Shown piece by piece: positions 41,878 to 50,282 of a stretch of 64,000 bases of DNA. The translations under genes and the position numbers were made by a program. Every line of letters begins with the position of its first letter. The stretch's first letter is position 1. Origin of the DNA: Pontiella desulfatans (GTDB lineage Bacteria; Verrucomicrobiota; Kiritimatiellia; Kiritimatiellales; Pontiellaceae); the NCBI RefSeq assembly GCF_900890425.1, contig NZ_CAAHFG010000002.1:62001-126000 (forward strand), written 5' to 3'. The notes under the pieces are model-generated. The model made no database searches, was not told the origin of the DNA, and worked only from the letters and a program-made list of their open reading frames with translations.

Positions 41878-43445
41878 GGGAGCGCATACTGTTCGGCGAG
41901 CTTCATGCCGTCAAGTGCGGAGCTCACGATGCCGCCGGCGTAGCCTGCGCCTTCGCCGCAGGGATAGAGGCCTTTGATTTCGGATTGACCGTCGCGGTCG
42001 CGCAAAATGCGCACCGGGCTGGAGCTGCGGGTTTCGGAGGCGTAGAGCAGGGCTTCTTCCAACGGCGTTCCATTCAGCTCGCGCATCATGCCGGGCAGGG
42101 CCGAGAGCAGGGTGTCCGAAACAAAGTCCGGCAGGATTTCCTGAAGCACCGCTGGCACGGCGCGGCGGCAGGAGCGTTCGCCAGGCAGCTCGCCCAGACG
42201 GCCCGCGAGGAAATCGACCAGGCGAGCGGCGGGCAGTCCATAGCTGGAGCCGCCGGCTTCGAAGGCCTTCCGCTCCATGGTTTCCTGGAACGCGATGCCT
42301 GAAAGGACATGCGAGGAGGGAAAATCGGAGAGTTCGACCGGCACCAGCATGGCGGCGTTGCCGAAGGGTTCCGACCGCGCCGAGAGGCTCATCCCGTTGC
42401 TGGTGAGCAGCCCTTCGGACGAGGCGCACGAGATAACCTCCCCGCCGGGGCACATGCAGAAGCTATAGCACCGGCGGGCCAGCTTTTCCTCTTTGCGCGT
42501 CAGCCGGAAGCTGGCCGCTCCGAGGTTCGGATGGTCGGCCCATTTGCCGTATTGCGCGGTGTTGATGCGCTGCTGCGGGATTTCTAGCCGAACGCCCACC
42601 GCAAACGGCTTGGCTTCGAGCGGCACCCCATCGGCGGCCAGCTGTTGGTAGACATCCCGCGCGCTATGCCCGGTGGCCAGGAAACAGGCGTCGGTGCGGA
42701 TCTCTTTGCCGGAAGCCCGTACCCCGCGCAAGACGCCGCCCTCGATAATCAACCCCTCGAACCGGGTGTTGAACGCGCAGGCGCCGCCCAGCTCCCAAAT
42801 CTGTTTGCGGATGGCCGGAATGATCTGGGTCAGGTCGTCCGTCCCGATGTGCGGCATGGCATCGATCAGGATGTCGGGGGTGGCGCCGCAGGCAACAAGC
42901 GTTTCGAAAAAGCGGCGGATGCGTGCGCGATCCTTCGAGCGTGCCGTCAGCTTGCCGTCGGAAAACAGGCCGGCGCCACCTTCGCCATAGAGCACGTTGC
43001 TCTCGGTGTCGAGCGTTCCGTCGTTCCAGAAGGCGGCCACGTGCCCTTCGCGTTCGGCGGTCTCCGCGCCGCGTTCGATCAACAGCGGCTTGAGCCCGGC
43101 CTGGGCCAGGGTCAGCGCCGCCATCAATCCGGCGGGCCCCGCGCCGATAACGACCGGCGGATTGGCCGAGGCGGTAACCGCAGGGTATTCCGGCGCGGGT
43201 TCCGGGCGCGGCGCCTTTTCTATCCGCCCCGGTTTCTGCATCGGCGGCTTGCCCCGATGATCCACCTCGACGGCAAGGATGTAGCGCGGGGGCACGTCCT
43301 TTTTCCGCGCATCCAGCGAGCGCCGCAGGATTTCCAGATTACTGAGCTGCTCCTTGCCGCACCGAAGCTGCCGGCAGACCGCTTTAACGACATCGGCTTC
43401 GTTGTAGTTCAGGCGAACCTGAACCTGGTTGATGCGGAGCCTCAT
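41874..43445 (-). CDS. FAD-dependent dehydrogenase (COG2509 type)
   Basis: 523 residues. An N-terminal domain of about 95 residues (MRLRINQVQVRLNYNEADVV; RRSLDARKKDVPPRYILAVE) precedes a Rossmann FAD-binding domain, VVIGAGPAGLMAALTLAQAG near residue 101. Further marks are ESNVLYGEGGAGLFSDGKLT and the late GLYPCGEGAGYAGGIVSSA. The substrate is unknown for this widespread family. It is wedged without spacing between the carboxynorspermidine synthase stop (start codon directly after the TAG) and nspC (ATGA overlap), so it is made stoichiometrically with the polyamine enzymes, which is unusual. Confidence 0.88.
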   Translation of the reverse strand: MRLRINQVQVRLNYNEADVVKAVCRQLRCGKEQLSNLEILRRSLDARKKDVPPRYILAVEVDHRGKPPMQKPGRIEKAPRPEPAPEYPAVTASANPPVVIGAGPAGLMAALTLAQAGLKPLLIERGAETAEREGHVAAFWNDGTLDTESNVLYGEGGAGLFSDGKLTARSKDRARIRRFFETLVACGATPDILIDAMPHIGTDDLTQIIPAIRKQIWELGGACAFNTRFEGLIIEGGVLRGVRASGKEIRTDACFLATGHSARDVYQQLAADGVPLEAKPFAVGVRLEIPQQRINTAQYGKWADHPNLGAASFRLTRKEEKLARRCYSFCMCPGGEVISCASSEGLLTSNGMSLSARSEPFGNAAMLVPVELSDFPSSHVLSGIAFQETMERKAFEAGGSSYGLPAARLVDFLAGRLGELPGERSCRRAVPAVLQEILPDFVSDTLLSALPGMMRELNGTPLEEALLYASETRSSSPVRILRDRDGQSEIKGLYPCGEGAGYAGGIVSSALDGMKLAEQYALP

Positions 43446-44642
43446 CTAGTCGAGCTCCACGACCGAGCCTTCGATGACCTTCCAGGGGAGTCCATATTGG
43501 TTGAGGTCTTCCATGAACGGATCGGGATCCATCTGTTCCATGTTGAAGACGCCGTCGCCCGTCCACTTTTTCTCCAGCAGCATCTTGGCGCCGATGAAGG
43601 CCGGAACCCCCGTGGTGTAGGAGATGGCCTGCGACTGCACCTCGGCATAGCATTCCTGGTGGTCGCAGGTGTTGTAGACGGTGACGGTTTTGGTTTCGCC
43701 GTCCTTCACGCCGGTCACCTGGCAGCCGATCCACGTCTTGCCCTTGGTGCGCGGGCCGAGCGAGGCCGGGTCGGGCAGCAGCGCCTTGAGGAACTGCAGC
43801 GGCACGATCTTCTGCCCGTTGAACTCCACTTCGTCGATGCGGGTCATGCCGACATTGCCGAGCACTTCGAGGTGCTTGAGGTACGAATCGCCGAAGCTCA
43901 TCCAGAACCGGGCGCGCTTCAGGCCGGGGATGTGCTTGCCCAGCGACTCAAGCTCTTCGTGATACATCAGGTAGATGTTGGGGGTGCCGATGTTTTCCGG
44001 AACCTCGAAGGAACGCTTGACGGAAAGCGGATCCGTTTCGATCCATTCGCCATGTTCCCAATAGCGGCCTTTCGCGGTCACTTCGCGTATGTTGATTTCC
44101 GGATTGAAGTTGGTGGCGAAGGGATAGCCGTGGTCGCCCGCGTTGACGTCGATGATGTCGATGTAATGGATCTCGTCGAGATGGTGCTTCTGGATATAGG
44201 TGCAGAAGACCGAGGTCACGCCGGGATCGAATCCGCTGCCGAGCAGGGCCATGAGGCCCGCCTCCTTGAAGCGGTCGTGGTATGCCCACTGCCACTTGTA
44301 TTCGAACTTCGCGGTGTCTTCCGGCTCATAGTTTGCCGTGTCCAGATAGGCCACGCCCGTCTCAAGGCACGCATCCATGATGTGCAGATCCTGGTAGGGC
44401 AGCGCCACGTTGACCACCAGCTCCGGCCCGAACGACCGGATCAGTTCCACCAGCTCCGGCACATTGTCCGCATCCACCTGCGCCGTCTGGATCGGGCGAT
44501 CCAACTGCGCCGCAATCGCATCGCACTTCGCTTTCGTACGGCTCGCCAGCATGATTTCCGAAAACACCTCCGGCAACGCCGCGCACTTGTGCACCACAAC
44601 CCCGCTGACCCCGCCAGCGCCAATAATCAAAACTTTCGACAT
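43446..44642 (-). CDS. Carboxynorspermidine/carboxyspermidine synthase (saccharopine dehydrogenase family)
   Basis: 398 residues from the ATG at 44642. N-terminal NADPH-binding motif VLIIGAGGVSGVVVHKCA, then AYLDTANYEPED, LLGSGFDPGVTSVFCTYIQK and DVNAGDHGYPFATNFNPEIN, a set characteristic of carboxynorspermidine dehydrogenases (CASDH). It condenses aspartate semialdehyde with putrescine or diaminopropane. First gene of the operon with the FAD dehydrogenase, nspC and speB. PaaX-like element 2 lies immediately upstream, its palindrome within 85 bases of this start, so the promoter region may have been altered. Confidence 0.95.
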   Translation of the reverse strand: MSKVLIIGAGGVSGVVVHKCAALPEVFSEIMLASRTKAKCDAIAAQLDRPIQTAQVDADNVPELVELIRSFGPELVVNVALPYQDLHIMDACLETGVAYLDTANYEPEDTAKFEYKWQWAYHDRFKEAGLMALLGSGFDPGVTSVFCTYIQKHHLDEIHYIDIIDVNAGDHGYPFATNFNPEINIREVTAKGRYWEHGEWIETDPLSVKRSFEVPENIGTPNIYLMYHEELESLGKHIPGLKRARFWMSFGDSYLKHLEVLGNVGMTRIDEVEFNGQKIVPLQFLKALLPDPASLGPRTKGKTWIGCQVTGVKDGETKTVTVYNTCDHQECYAEVQSQAISYTTGVPAFIGAKMLLEKKWTGDGVFNMEQMDPDPFMEDLNQYGLPWKVIEGSVVELD

Positions 44643-44723
44643 GAGACTACCTCCTAAAATCAAGCCCAAACAGATATTCCAGCCAGCATCCAATTGCAAG
44701 CCGACGCCATCGATCGTTTCAAG

Positions 44724-44765
44724 GCGTCTAATTAGAATTGACGGCCGTGAGTTTTAATTAGACGC
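44724..44765. repeat. 42-nt palindrome, upstream copy of PaaX-like element 2
   Basis: Arms GCGTCTAATTA/TAATTAGACGC (11 bp), 3-nt internal loops, and centre TTGACGGCCGTGAG. The layout and length are identical to those of element 1 but the arm sequence differs. It ends 9 bases before the ATG of the PaaX-like gene. Confidence 0.95.
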
Positions 44766-44773
44766 TTCGGGGC

Positions 44774-45595
44774 ATGAAATGGGTGCGGTTCCATCATCCG
44801 GATATCAGCATTCCCGTGGTTCGTCGCAAGATTGCGCTTGAATTGATGGAGATGTTGCAACTATCGGCATTGTTCATGACGCGCGGTGGGTGGGCGGTGT
44901 TGAACCGTTCGTGCTATCCGGACAAGAAAGCCTATCGCAACGCCACCTATCGCCTGCGAAAGGCGGGCTTGGTGGTTCACCGCAAGGAGGAAGGTCCGGA
45001 GATTCCGCGGCTGGAGCTGACGCCCGCGGCGAAGGAAAGCCTTCCGGCCTATTTCAATCCCGAGGCGCGATGGGACAAAAAATGGAACACCATCTGGTAT
45101 ATGCTGGTGTACGATGTTCCGGAAGCCGACCGGCCGTATCGCGATGTCCTGCGTCGGTTCCTTAAGCAGGAAAGGCTGGGGTGTTTGCAACAGAGCGTCT
45201 GGGTAACGCCGCGGGACATCCGTCCGCAATTCGATGATTTGGTCAAGGCGGCGGCGGTGGATTCGTTCGCGTTCCTCTTCGAATCCCGCACCGTGCTTGG
45301 TTTGCCTAATTCGAGGGTGGCAGATCAGGCCTGGAACTTGGATCGGCTATACGATATCCAGCGGCGCTATTGCGAAACGACCGAGCAAAACCTGGATCTA
45401 TTGGCCGGGAGTTGCAGCGATGAGGAAGTGGGAGCCTTAATGCGGTTGGCGCTAGAGGCCTTTCACAGCGCCTTTGCTGAAGATCCCTTGCTGCCGTCCG
45501 TGTTGCTTCCGCGGAACTACCAAGGCCGCCGGGCGTGGGAACTGCATTGCAGGATGATGTCCGCCATTGGGCAACGGCTCGGGGCGTCTAATTAG
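44774..45595 (+). CDS. PaaX-like protein with Cas2-like central domain (element 2)
   Basis: 273 residues, the same length as the element-1 protein. N-terminal winged helix (MKWVRFHHPDISIPVVRRKI; LELMEMLQLSALFMTRGGWA; RNATYRLRKAGLVVHRKE), Cas2-like centre (TIWYMLVYDVPEADRPYRDV; RLGCLQQSVWVTPRDIRPQF) and PaaX C-terminus (AFAEDPLLPSVLLPRNYQGR). The stop TAG (45593-45595) is inside the downstream palindrome, at nearly the same place as in element 1. The Cas2-like fold lacks an obvious catalytic Asp cluster beyond YDVPE, so nuclease activity is uncertain. DNA-binding autoregulator and recombination factor are the two main readings. Confidence 0.85.
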   Translation: MKWVRFHHPDISIPVVRRKIALELMEMLQLSALFMTRGGWAVLNRSCYPDKKAYRNATYRLRKAGLVVHRKEEGPEIPRLELTPAAKESLPAYFNPEARWDKKWNTIWYMLVYDVPEADRPYRDVLRRFLKQERLGCLQQSVWVTPRDIRPQFDDLVKAAAVDSFAFLFESRTVLGLPNSRVADQAWNLDRLYDIQRRYCETTEQNLDLLAGSCSDEEVGALMRLALEAFHSAFAEDPLLPSVLLPRNYQGRRAWELHCRMMSAIGQRLGASN

Positions 45596-45625
45596 ATTTC
45601 ACGGCCGTGAGTTTTAATTAGACGC
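45584..45625. repeat. 42-nt palindrome, downstream copy of PaaX-like element 2
   Basis: Arms identical to 44724-44765 and centre TTCACGGCCGTGAG; it differs from the upstream copy at a few bases left of the centre. It contains the stop codons of two convergent genes: the PaaX-like gene (TAG at 45593) and the PLP enzyme gene (TAA at 45614 on the minus strand). Confidence 0.95.
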
Positions 45626-47083
45626 TTTGGGGAGGGCGCGGGTTAGGCGGGCGATCAGTTCTTCGCTGGATTCCAGGCCGACGGAGATGCGGATGAGGTG
45701 GCGGGAGGCCCCGGCGGTTTCGGCCCATTCGAGCTCGTTGTAGTGCGCGATCAAGGTGAAGGGGCAACAGAGACTGAAGCTGGTGCCGAGGTTGGGGCCT
45801 TTGGTGATTTCGAGCGCATCGTAGAAGGCTTCGGTGTGTTTTTCGGCCTCCTTGAGCACGAAGGAAAACAACCCGCCGTAGCCGCCGTCGGGGCGGCGGA
45901 AGCGGTCATACATTTCCTGGTCCGTGAAGGCCGGATAATAAACCGACTCGACGGCCGGGTGGGCATTCAGGAACTCACACACGGCGAGCGCGTTCCGGTT
46001 GATTTGTTCCACGCGCTCCCGGCAGCAACGGGACTCCTCGGCCAGTTGGATGGCATCGGATGGATGGAAGGCTTCCGGTTCGTGGATGGCTTCGAGTGCC
46101 GCCTTGAAGCGTTTGGCGAACGGAGCTTCCGGATTAATGATCAGGGCGCCGCCCATTACATCGCTGGTGCCGGAGAAAAACTTGGTGAGGCTGATGGCCG
46201 AAACGTCGGAAAGGGGCAAGGTGTTCTGGTTGATGCATGCGCCGAGGGTTTCATCGATGATGATCGGGAAACCGTGCTGGTTCGCCAGTTCCCGTAGTTT
46301 GATGAGATCAATGCAGGTCAGCAGGGGATTGGTCGGGAACTCGCAGAACAGGCCGCCGACCGCCGTGGAATGAAGGGCGGTTTCCAGAGCTTGGAGATCT
46401 TCGGCATCGCCGCGCGCATAGAAGAGTGCGGGCTTGTGGCCCATTTTATTCTGCAACTTCAGCGTGTCGCCGTAGGGGAATGCATATTGAACCGTTGGTC
46501 GGCCGGGATGGATCTGTTGGACGGCAAGGAAGGCGGCGTTGATGGCGGACATGCCGCATGAAAAGAGATAGATGTCGTCCTTGTGCGCACCCGTAAACTC
46601 GGCCAACCGGTCGATGATCTCGTTGCGTGCCGTGGAAGCATCCGGGAGCGGTTCCTGGTTCAGCAGGGCTTCGGCGCAACGGGATGAGATGCCTTCGCCG
46701 GCATGCTGCCAGTAGTCCTTTGCATCGTCGGCGCACGCTGCCGGGTAGGAAACCAGGTTGTCGCGCAACTCGATTTTTGCATACGGATGGTGGTGCAGCA
46801 GATATTCGCGGCAACGCACCGCCGCCTTGTGCGTTGCATAGATCTGGACGTGCTCCCCTTCGTTGCGGAATTGGTCGAACGCCTGCTCGACCAGGGGGTG
46901 GTAGAAAAAGCGCGGATAGCCGAGCTTCAGCTTTTCCATGGTGGCCGGATCCTTCTCCTCGTAGCCAACCACATCCTGCCAGCGGGGCAGGCACATGGAG
47001 ATGGCGTGTTTGGTGTCCGGGATGGGTTTGCCCAAATCCTCGGCCCGCCAGAGTGGGTGGTTGCGTAGGGTTTCTTGCGGCAT
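45614..47083 (-). CDS. Cys/Met metabolism PLP enzyme (cystathionine gamma-synthase-like), long form
   Basis: 489 residues, about 100 longer than usual because of an N-terminal region of about 135 residues (MPQETLRNHPLWRAEDLGKP; ISMCLPRWQDVVGYEE). The aspartate-aminotransferase-fold core has FSCGMSAINAAFLAVQQ, FCEFPTNPLLTCIDL, IIIDETLGACIN and the PLP lysine in ISLTKFFSGTSDVMGGAL. The long N-terminus recalls fungal cystathionine gamma-synthases. It probably acts in transsulfuration. It starts 5 bases after the stop of the next PLP gene. The last codons (Ala-Ser-Asn-stop) lie in the element-2 palindrome, so the C-terminus may have been rewritten. Confidence 0.85.
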   Translation of the reverse strand: MPQETLRNHPLWRAEDLGKPIPDTKHAISMCLPRWQDVVGYEEKDPATMEKLKLGYPRFFYHPLVEQAFDQFRNEGEHVQIYATHKAAVRCREYLLHHHPYAKIELRDNLVSYPAACADDAKDYWQHAGEGISSRCAEALLNQEPLPDASTARNEIIDRLAEFTGAHKDDIYLFSCGMSAINAAFLAVQQIHPGRPTVQYAFPYGDTLKLQNKMGHKPALFYARGDAEDLQALETALHSTAVGGLFCEFPTNPLLTCIDLIKLRELANQHGFPIIIDETLGACINQNTLPLSDVSAISLTKFFSGTSDVMGGALIINPEAPFAKRFKAALEAIHEPEAFHPSDAIQLAEESRCCRERVEQINRNALAVCEFLNAHPAVESVYYPAFTDQEMYDRFRRPDGGYGGLFSFVLKEAEKHTEAFYDALEITKGPNLGTSFSLCCPFTLIAHYNELEWAETAGASRHLIRISVGLESSEELIARLTRALPKASN

Positions 47084-47088
47084 GGCTT

Positions 47089-48231
47089 CTACACGTTGTC
47101 CAGCGAGGTTTGGAGGTCTTCGATCAAGTCCCCGGCGTCTTCAATGCCAACGGAGAAGCGCACAAGGCCGTCGGTGATGCCGACGGCTTCGCGTTCGGCC
47201 TTGGGGATCGAGGCATGGGTCATGGAGGCCGGATGGCAGATGAGCGATTCGATGCCGCCGAGGCTTTCGGCCAGCGAAAACAGCTTGAGGTTGGAGATCA
47301 GTTTCACGACCGATTCGAAGGGAAGGTTGAAGACCGCGGTCACGATGCCGCTTCCGCCGCGCATCTGTTTCTTGGCCAGTTCGAATTGCGGGTGCGAGGG
47401 CAGGAAGGGGTAGCGCACGGTTTGGGTGCAGTCCAGCCCTTCGAGGAATTCGGAAACCTTCAGTGCGTTTTCGGCGTGTTGTTTCATGCGCACCGAAAGC
47501 GTCTTGAGGCCGCGCGAGATCAGCCAGCAGTCGAACGGCGATGGATTCAGGCCGATCGCCTTCTGGGCAAAGACCATCTTTTCGTTCCACGCTGCGGAGT
47601 TGGTGCAGACCACGCCGCCAAGGCAGTCGGAGTGCCCGTTGATATATTTCGTGGTGCTCGACAAGCTGATGTCAGCTCCCAGCGCGAGCGGGTTCTGGAA
47701 ATAGGGAGAGGCAAAGGTGTTGTCGACCAGTAGTTCCGTGCCGGCGTCGTGCGCGGCTTTCGCGACGGCTTCGATATCGATGATCTTCAGCAACGGGTTG
47801 GTGGGTGATTCGATCCACACCAGGGCCGGCTTCTGCTTTTCGATTTCGGCATGGTTGGCCGGGTTGCTCAGGTCGACATAGCTGATCGTTACGCCGAACT
47901 TTTTAAAGACCTTGTCGTAGATGCGGTAGGTGCAGCCGTAGATGTTTTCCTCCGCCACGACGTGGTCGCCCGAGGAGAGGGTGGAAATAACGGCGGTGAC
48001 GGCCCCCATGCCGCTGCCGAAGACCGTGGCGTATTCAGCCTGTTCGAGATGCGCGAGGGTGGCGCCGAGGCGGTCGAAGGCCGGGTTGCCCGAGCGGGTG
48101 TAGTCATAGCCCCGGGTCTGCCCGGGCTCGAGCTGGGCAAAGGTGGAGGTCAGGTAGACCGGCGGAATCACCGCGCCGGTTTCCTGGTCCGGCTCCTGCC
48201 CAACGTGGATGGCTGCTGTATCAAACTTCAT
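47089..48231 (-). CDS. Cystathionine gamma-synthase/gamma-lyase
   Basis: 380 residues, standard length. Motifs: SGNPAFDRLGATLAHLEQAE, FGSGMGAVTAVISTLSSGDH, WIESPTNPLLKIIDI, LLVDNTFASPYFQNPLALGAD and the PLP lysine in SLSSTTKYINGHSD. The Tyr/Arg pair in YDYTRSGNP contacts the cofactor. It makes or breaks cystathionine; synthase versus lyase cannot be decided from sequence alone. It is upstream of and likely co-transcribed with the long PLP enzyme at 45614. Confidence 0.92.
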   Translation of the reverse strand: MKFDTAAIHVGQEPDQETGAVIPPVYLTSTFAQLEPGQTRGYDYTRSGNPAFDRLGATLAHLEQAEYATVFGSGMGAVTAVISTLSSGDHVVAEENIYGCTYRIYDKVFKKFGVTISYVDLSNPANHAEIEKQKPALVWIESPTNPLLKIIDIEAVAKAAHDAGTELLVDNTFASPYFQNPLALGADISLSSTTKYINGHSDCLGGVVCTNSAAWNEKMVFAQKAIGLNPSPFDCWLISRGLKTLSVRMKQHAENALKVSEFLEGLDCTQTVRYPFLPSHPQFELAKKQMRGGSGIVTAVFNLPFESVVKLISNLKLFSLAESLGGIESLICHPASMTHASIPKAEREAVGITDGLVRFSVGIEDAGDLIEDLQTSLDNV

Positions 48232-48308
48232 AACAGAATTGTTCCGATCATCTTTTCGGCAATTGATCGGGAAACGTAGCGCGTCGGACGAGAAACGTCA
48301 AACCCAGC

Positions 48309-50213
48309 TTAGCGTTCGAAATAGGTGTAGCCGCGCATGCCGCTTTCGAACGCGTCCATGATGTGGCGGCGATCCTTGGCGGAGATGGCGTCGTTGCGAA
48401 CGGCGGTTTCGGCCAGCTTGCGGATGCGGCGGATCATGTTCTTGGGGTCGTATTCCACATAGGAGAGGACATCGGCGACGGAATCGCCTTCGAGCTCGCG
48501 GGAATAGTTCAGGTGTCCTTCGCGGTCGACCTCTACCGTAATCACGTTGGTGTCGCCAAGCAGGTTGTGCAGGTCGCCGAGGGTTTCCTGGTAGGCACCC
48601 ACGAGGAAAACGCCGAGGTAGTATTCCTCGTCCGTCAGGTTGTGCAGCGGCAGCGAGTCGCGCGTGGTGTGCTGGCCGACGAAGCGGTCGATCTTTCCAT
48701 CGCAATCGCAGGTGATGTCCGCCACCACCACTTCGCGGGTCGGTTTTTCATCGAGGCGGTGGATCGGCATGACCGGGAAGAGTTGGTCGATGGCCCAGAC
48801 ATCGGGCAACGATTGGAAGAGGCTGAAGTTGCCGTAGTAGATATCGGCCAGCATGGCGGGAAGTTTGCGCAGCTCGTTGGGGATGTAGTCCATCTGTTCG
48901 GTCAGCTTCGCCACGCGGGTTATGATGTGCCAAAAAATGCTTCCGGCCAGCGCGCGGTCGCGCAGGGTCATGGTGCCGCGTTTGAAGCGTTCGTGGATCT
49001 CGTCGCGGTAGTAGAAGGCGTCGTGGAAGCATTCCTGCGCGTTGCGGAGGCTGACCACCTTCACCACGGCCATCAGGTTGTGCAGCAACTCATGGGCGTT
49101 TTCGGGTAGTTCGGTGGGCAGGTCGCTGATCTCGAAACGGCTTTCGTCGAGAATGTTGAAAAGCAGGACGGAATAGTACGCCACAGTGGCGCGGCCGGAT
49201 TCGGTGACGATGTCGGGGTGGGGAACTTCGGATTCCGCCAGGGTGCTCGCGAGGTTTTCCACGATGGCCACGCAGTATTCGTCGAGGTTGTAGTTGCGGC
49301 TGGCCTCGGTGTCGCCGTGCGACCCGTCGTAGTCCACCGCCAGGCCGCCGCCGAGGTCGAGGATGCCCATGGGTGCGCCTTCGTTCACGAGGCCGATGTA
49401 TACCCGGCAGGCTTCCACCACCGCTTCGCGGATGTCGCGGATGTTGGGGATCTGGGAGCCGACGTGGTAGTGCAGCAGCTGCAGGCAGTCGAGCATGTCG
49501 ACTTCCTTCAGGCGGTCGACCAGGTCGCACACCTGCGAGGGGTTGAGCCCGAACACACTGCGCTCGCCGCCGGAGTGGTTCCAGTGGCCGGACGCCTGGG
49601 TGGAGAGCTTCAGCCGCACGCCGATGTTCGGGGCAATATCCAGCGTCTTGGAGCGGTCGATGATCAGCTCGAGTTCCGAGGGGGTCTCCACCACGAAGAT
49701 GCACTGGAGTCCCATCTTGCAGGCATAGAGCCCGAGCTCGACGAACTCCTCGTCCTTGTAGCCGTTGCAGATCAGATAGGCCTCGGGGTCGTGCATGTAG
49801 GAGAGGGCGGCAATCAGCTCCGGCTTGCTGCCGGCCTCCAGGCCGTGGTGGTAGCGGGCACCGAATTCGGTGATCTCCTCCAGCACCTGCTGCTGCTGGT
49901 TGACCTTGATAGGGTAGACGCCGCGGTAGTGGCCCTGATATTCAAAATCCTTGATTGCCCGGCCGAAGCCCTCGTGCAACAACTTGATGCGCGAGTCGAG
50001 GATGTCGGAAAAACGCAGCAGCACCGGCATGTCGAGCCCGCGGTCGGTCAGCCCGTCGACAATCTTGCGCAGGCTCACGCCGATGCCGTTGCCGTGCGGG
50101 TGCACGATCACTTCGCCGGCATCGGACACGCTGAAATAATCCGCGCCCCAGTTCTTGATGCCGTAGATATCCGCCGACTCCTCGGTCGACCACGTTGTAG
50201 AATCCGTTTTCAA
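48309..50213 (-). CDS. speA: Biosynthetic arginine decarboxylase
   Basis: 634 residues, as expected for SpeA. Two-domain PLP enzyme: the barrel carries the PLP lysine in GVYPIKVNQQQQVLEEI (near residue 98), HHGLEAGSKPELIAAL, the motif LHYHVGSQIPNIRDI and the C-terminal CDCDGKID region. It converts arginine to agmatine, feeding speB (39941) and the carboxyspermidine branch. Separated from the rest of the pathway by two Cys/Met PLP genes and PaaX-like element 2. Confidence 0.97.
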   Translation of the reverse strand: MKTDSTTWSTEESADIYGIKNWGADYFSVSDAGEVIVHPHGNGIGVSLRKIVDGLTDRGLDMPVLLRFSDILDSRIKLLHEGFGRAIKDFEYQGHYRGVYPIKVNQQQQVLEEITEFGARYHHGLEAGSKPELIAALSYMHDPEAYLICNGYKDEEFVELGLYACKMGLQCIFVVETPSELELIIDRSKTLDIAPNIGVRLKLSTQASGHWNHSGGERSVFGLNPSQVCDLVDRLKEVDMLDCLQLLHYHVGSQIPNIRDIREAVVEACRVYIGLVNEGAPMGILDLGGGLAVDYDGSHGDTEASRNYNLDEYCVAIVENLASTLAESEVPHPDIVTESGRATVAYYSVLLFNILDESRFEISDLPTELPENAHELLHNLMAVVKVVSLRNAQECFHDAFYYRDEIHERFKRGTMTLRDRALAGSIFWHIITRVAKLTEQMDYIPNELRKLPAMLADIYYGNFSLFQSLPDVWAIDQLFPVMPIHRLDEKPTREVVVADITCDCDGKIDRFVGQHTTRDSLPLHNLTDEEYYLGVFLVGAYQETLGDLHNLLGDTNVITVEVDREGHLNYSRELEGDSVADVLSYVEYDPKNMIRRIRKLAETAVRNDAISAKDRRHIMDAFESGMRGYTYFER

Positions 50214-50282
50214 GAGCGTCGATATAGGGGTATGCCGTCTGTTTTGGAAGATAATTATGATAAAAAAAGAGGCAAAAAGCCA

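Larger units (their letters stand above)
44724..45625 (+). mobile_element. Palindrome-bounded single-gene PaaX-like element 2 (proposed)
   Basis: A 902-base unit, only one base different in length from element 1 (901). Palindrome, gene and palindrome with the same spacing rules. It lies between the polyamine operon promoter and a Cys/Met PLP enzyme gene whose last codons fall in the palindrome. Confidence 0.55.

Noticed and set aside
42645-44657. 670-residue open frame on the plus strand
   Set aside because: Antisense of the FAD dehydrogenase and carboxynorspermidine synthase genes, which are coupled by 0-4-base junctions.
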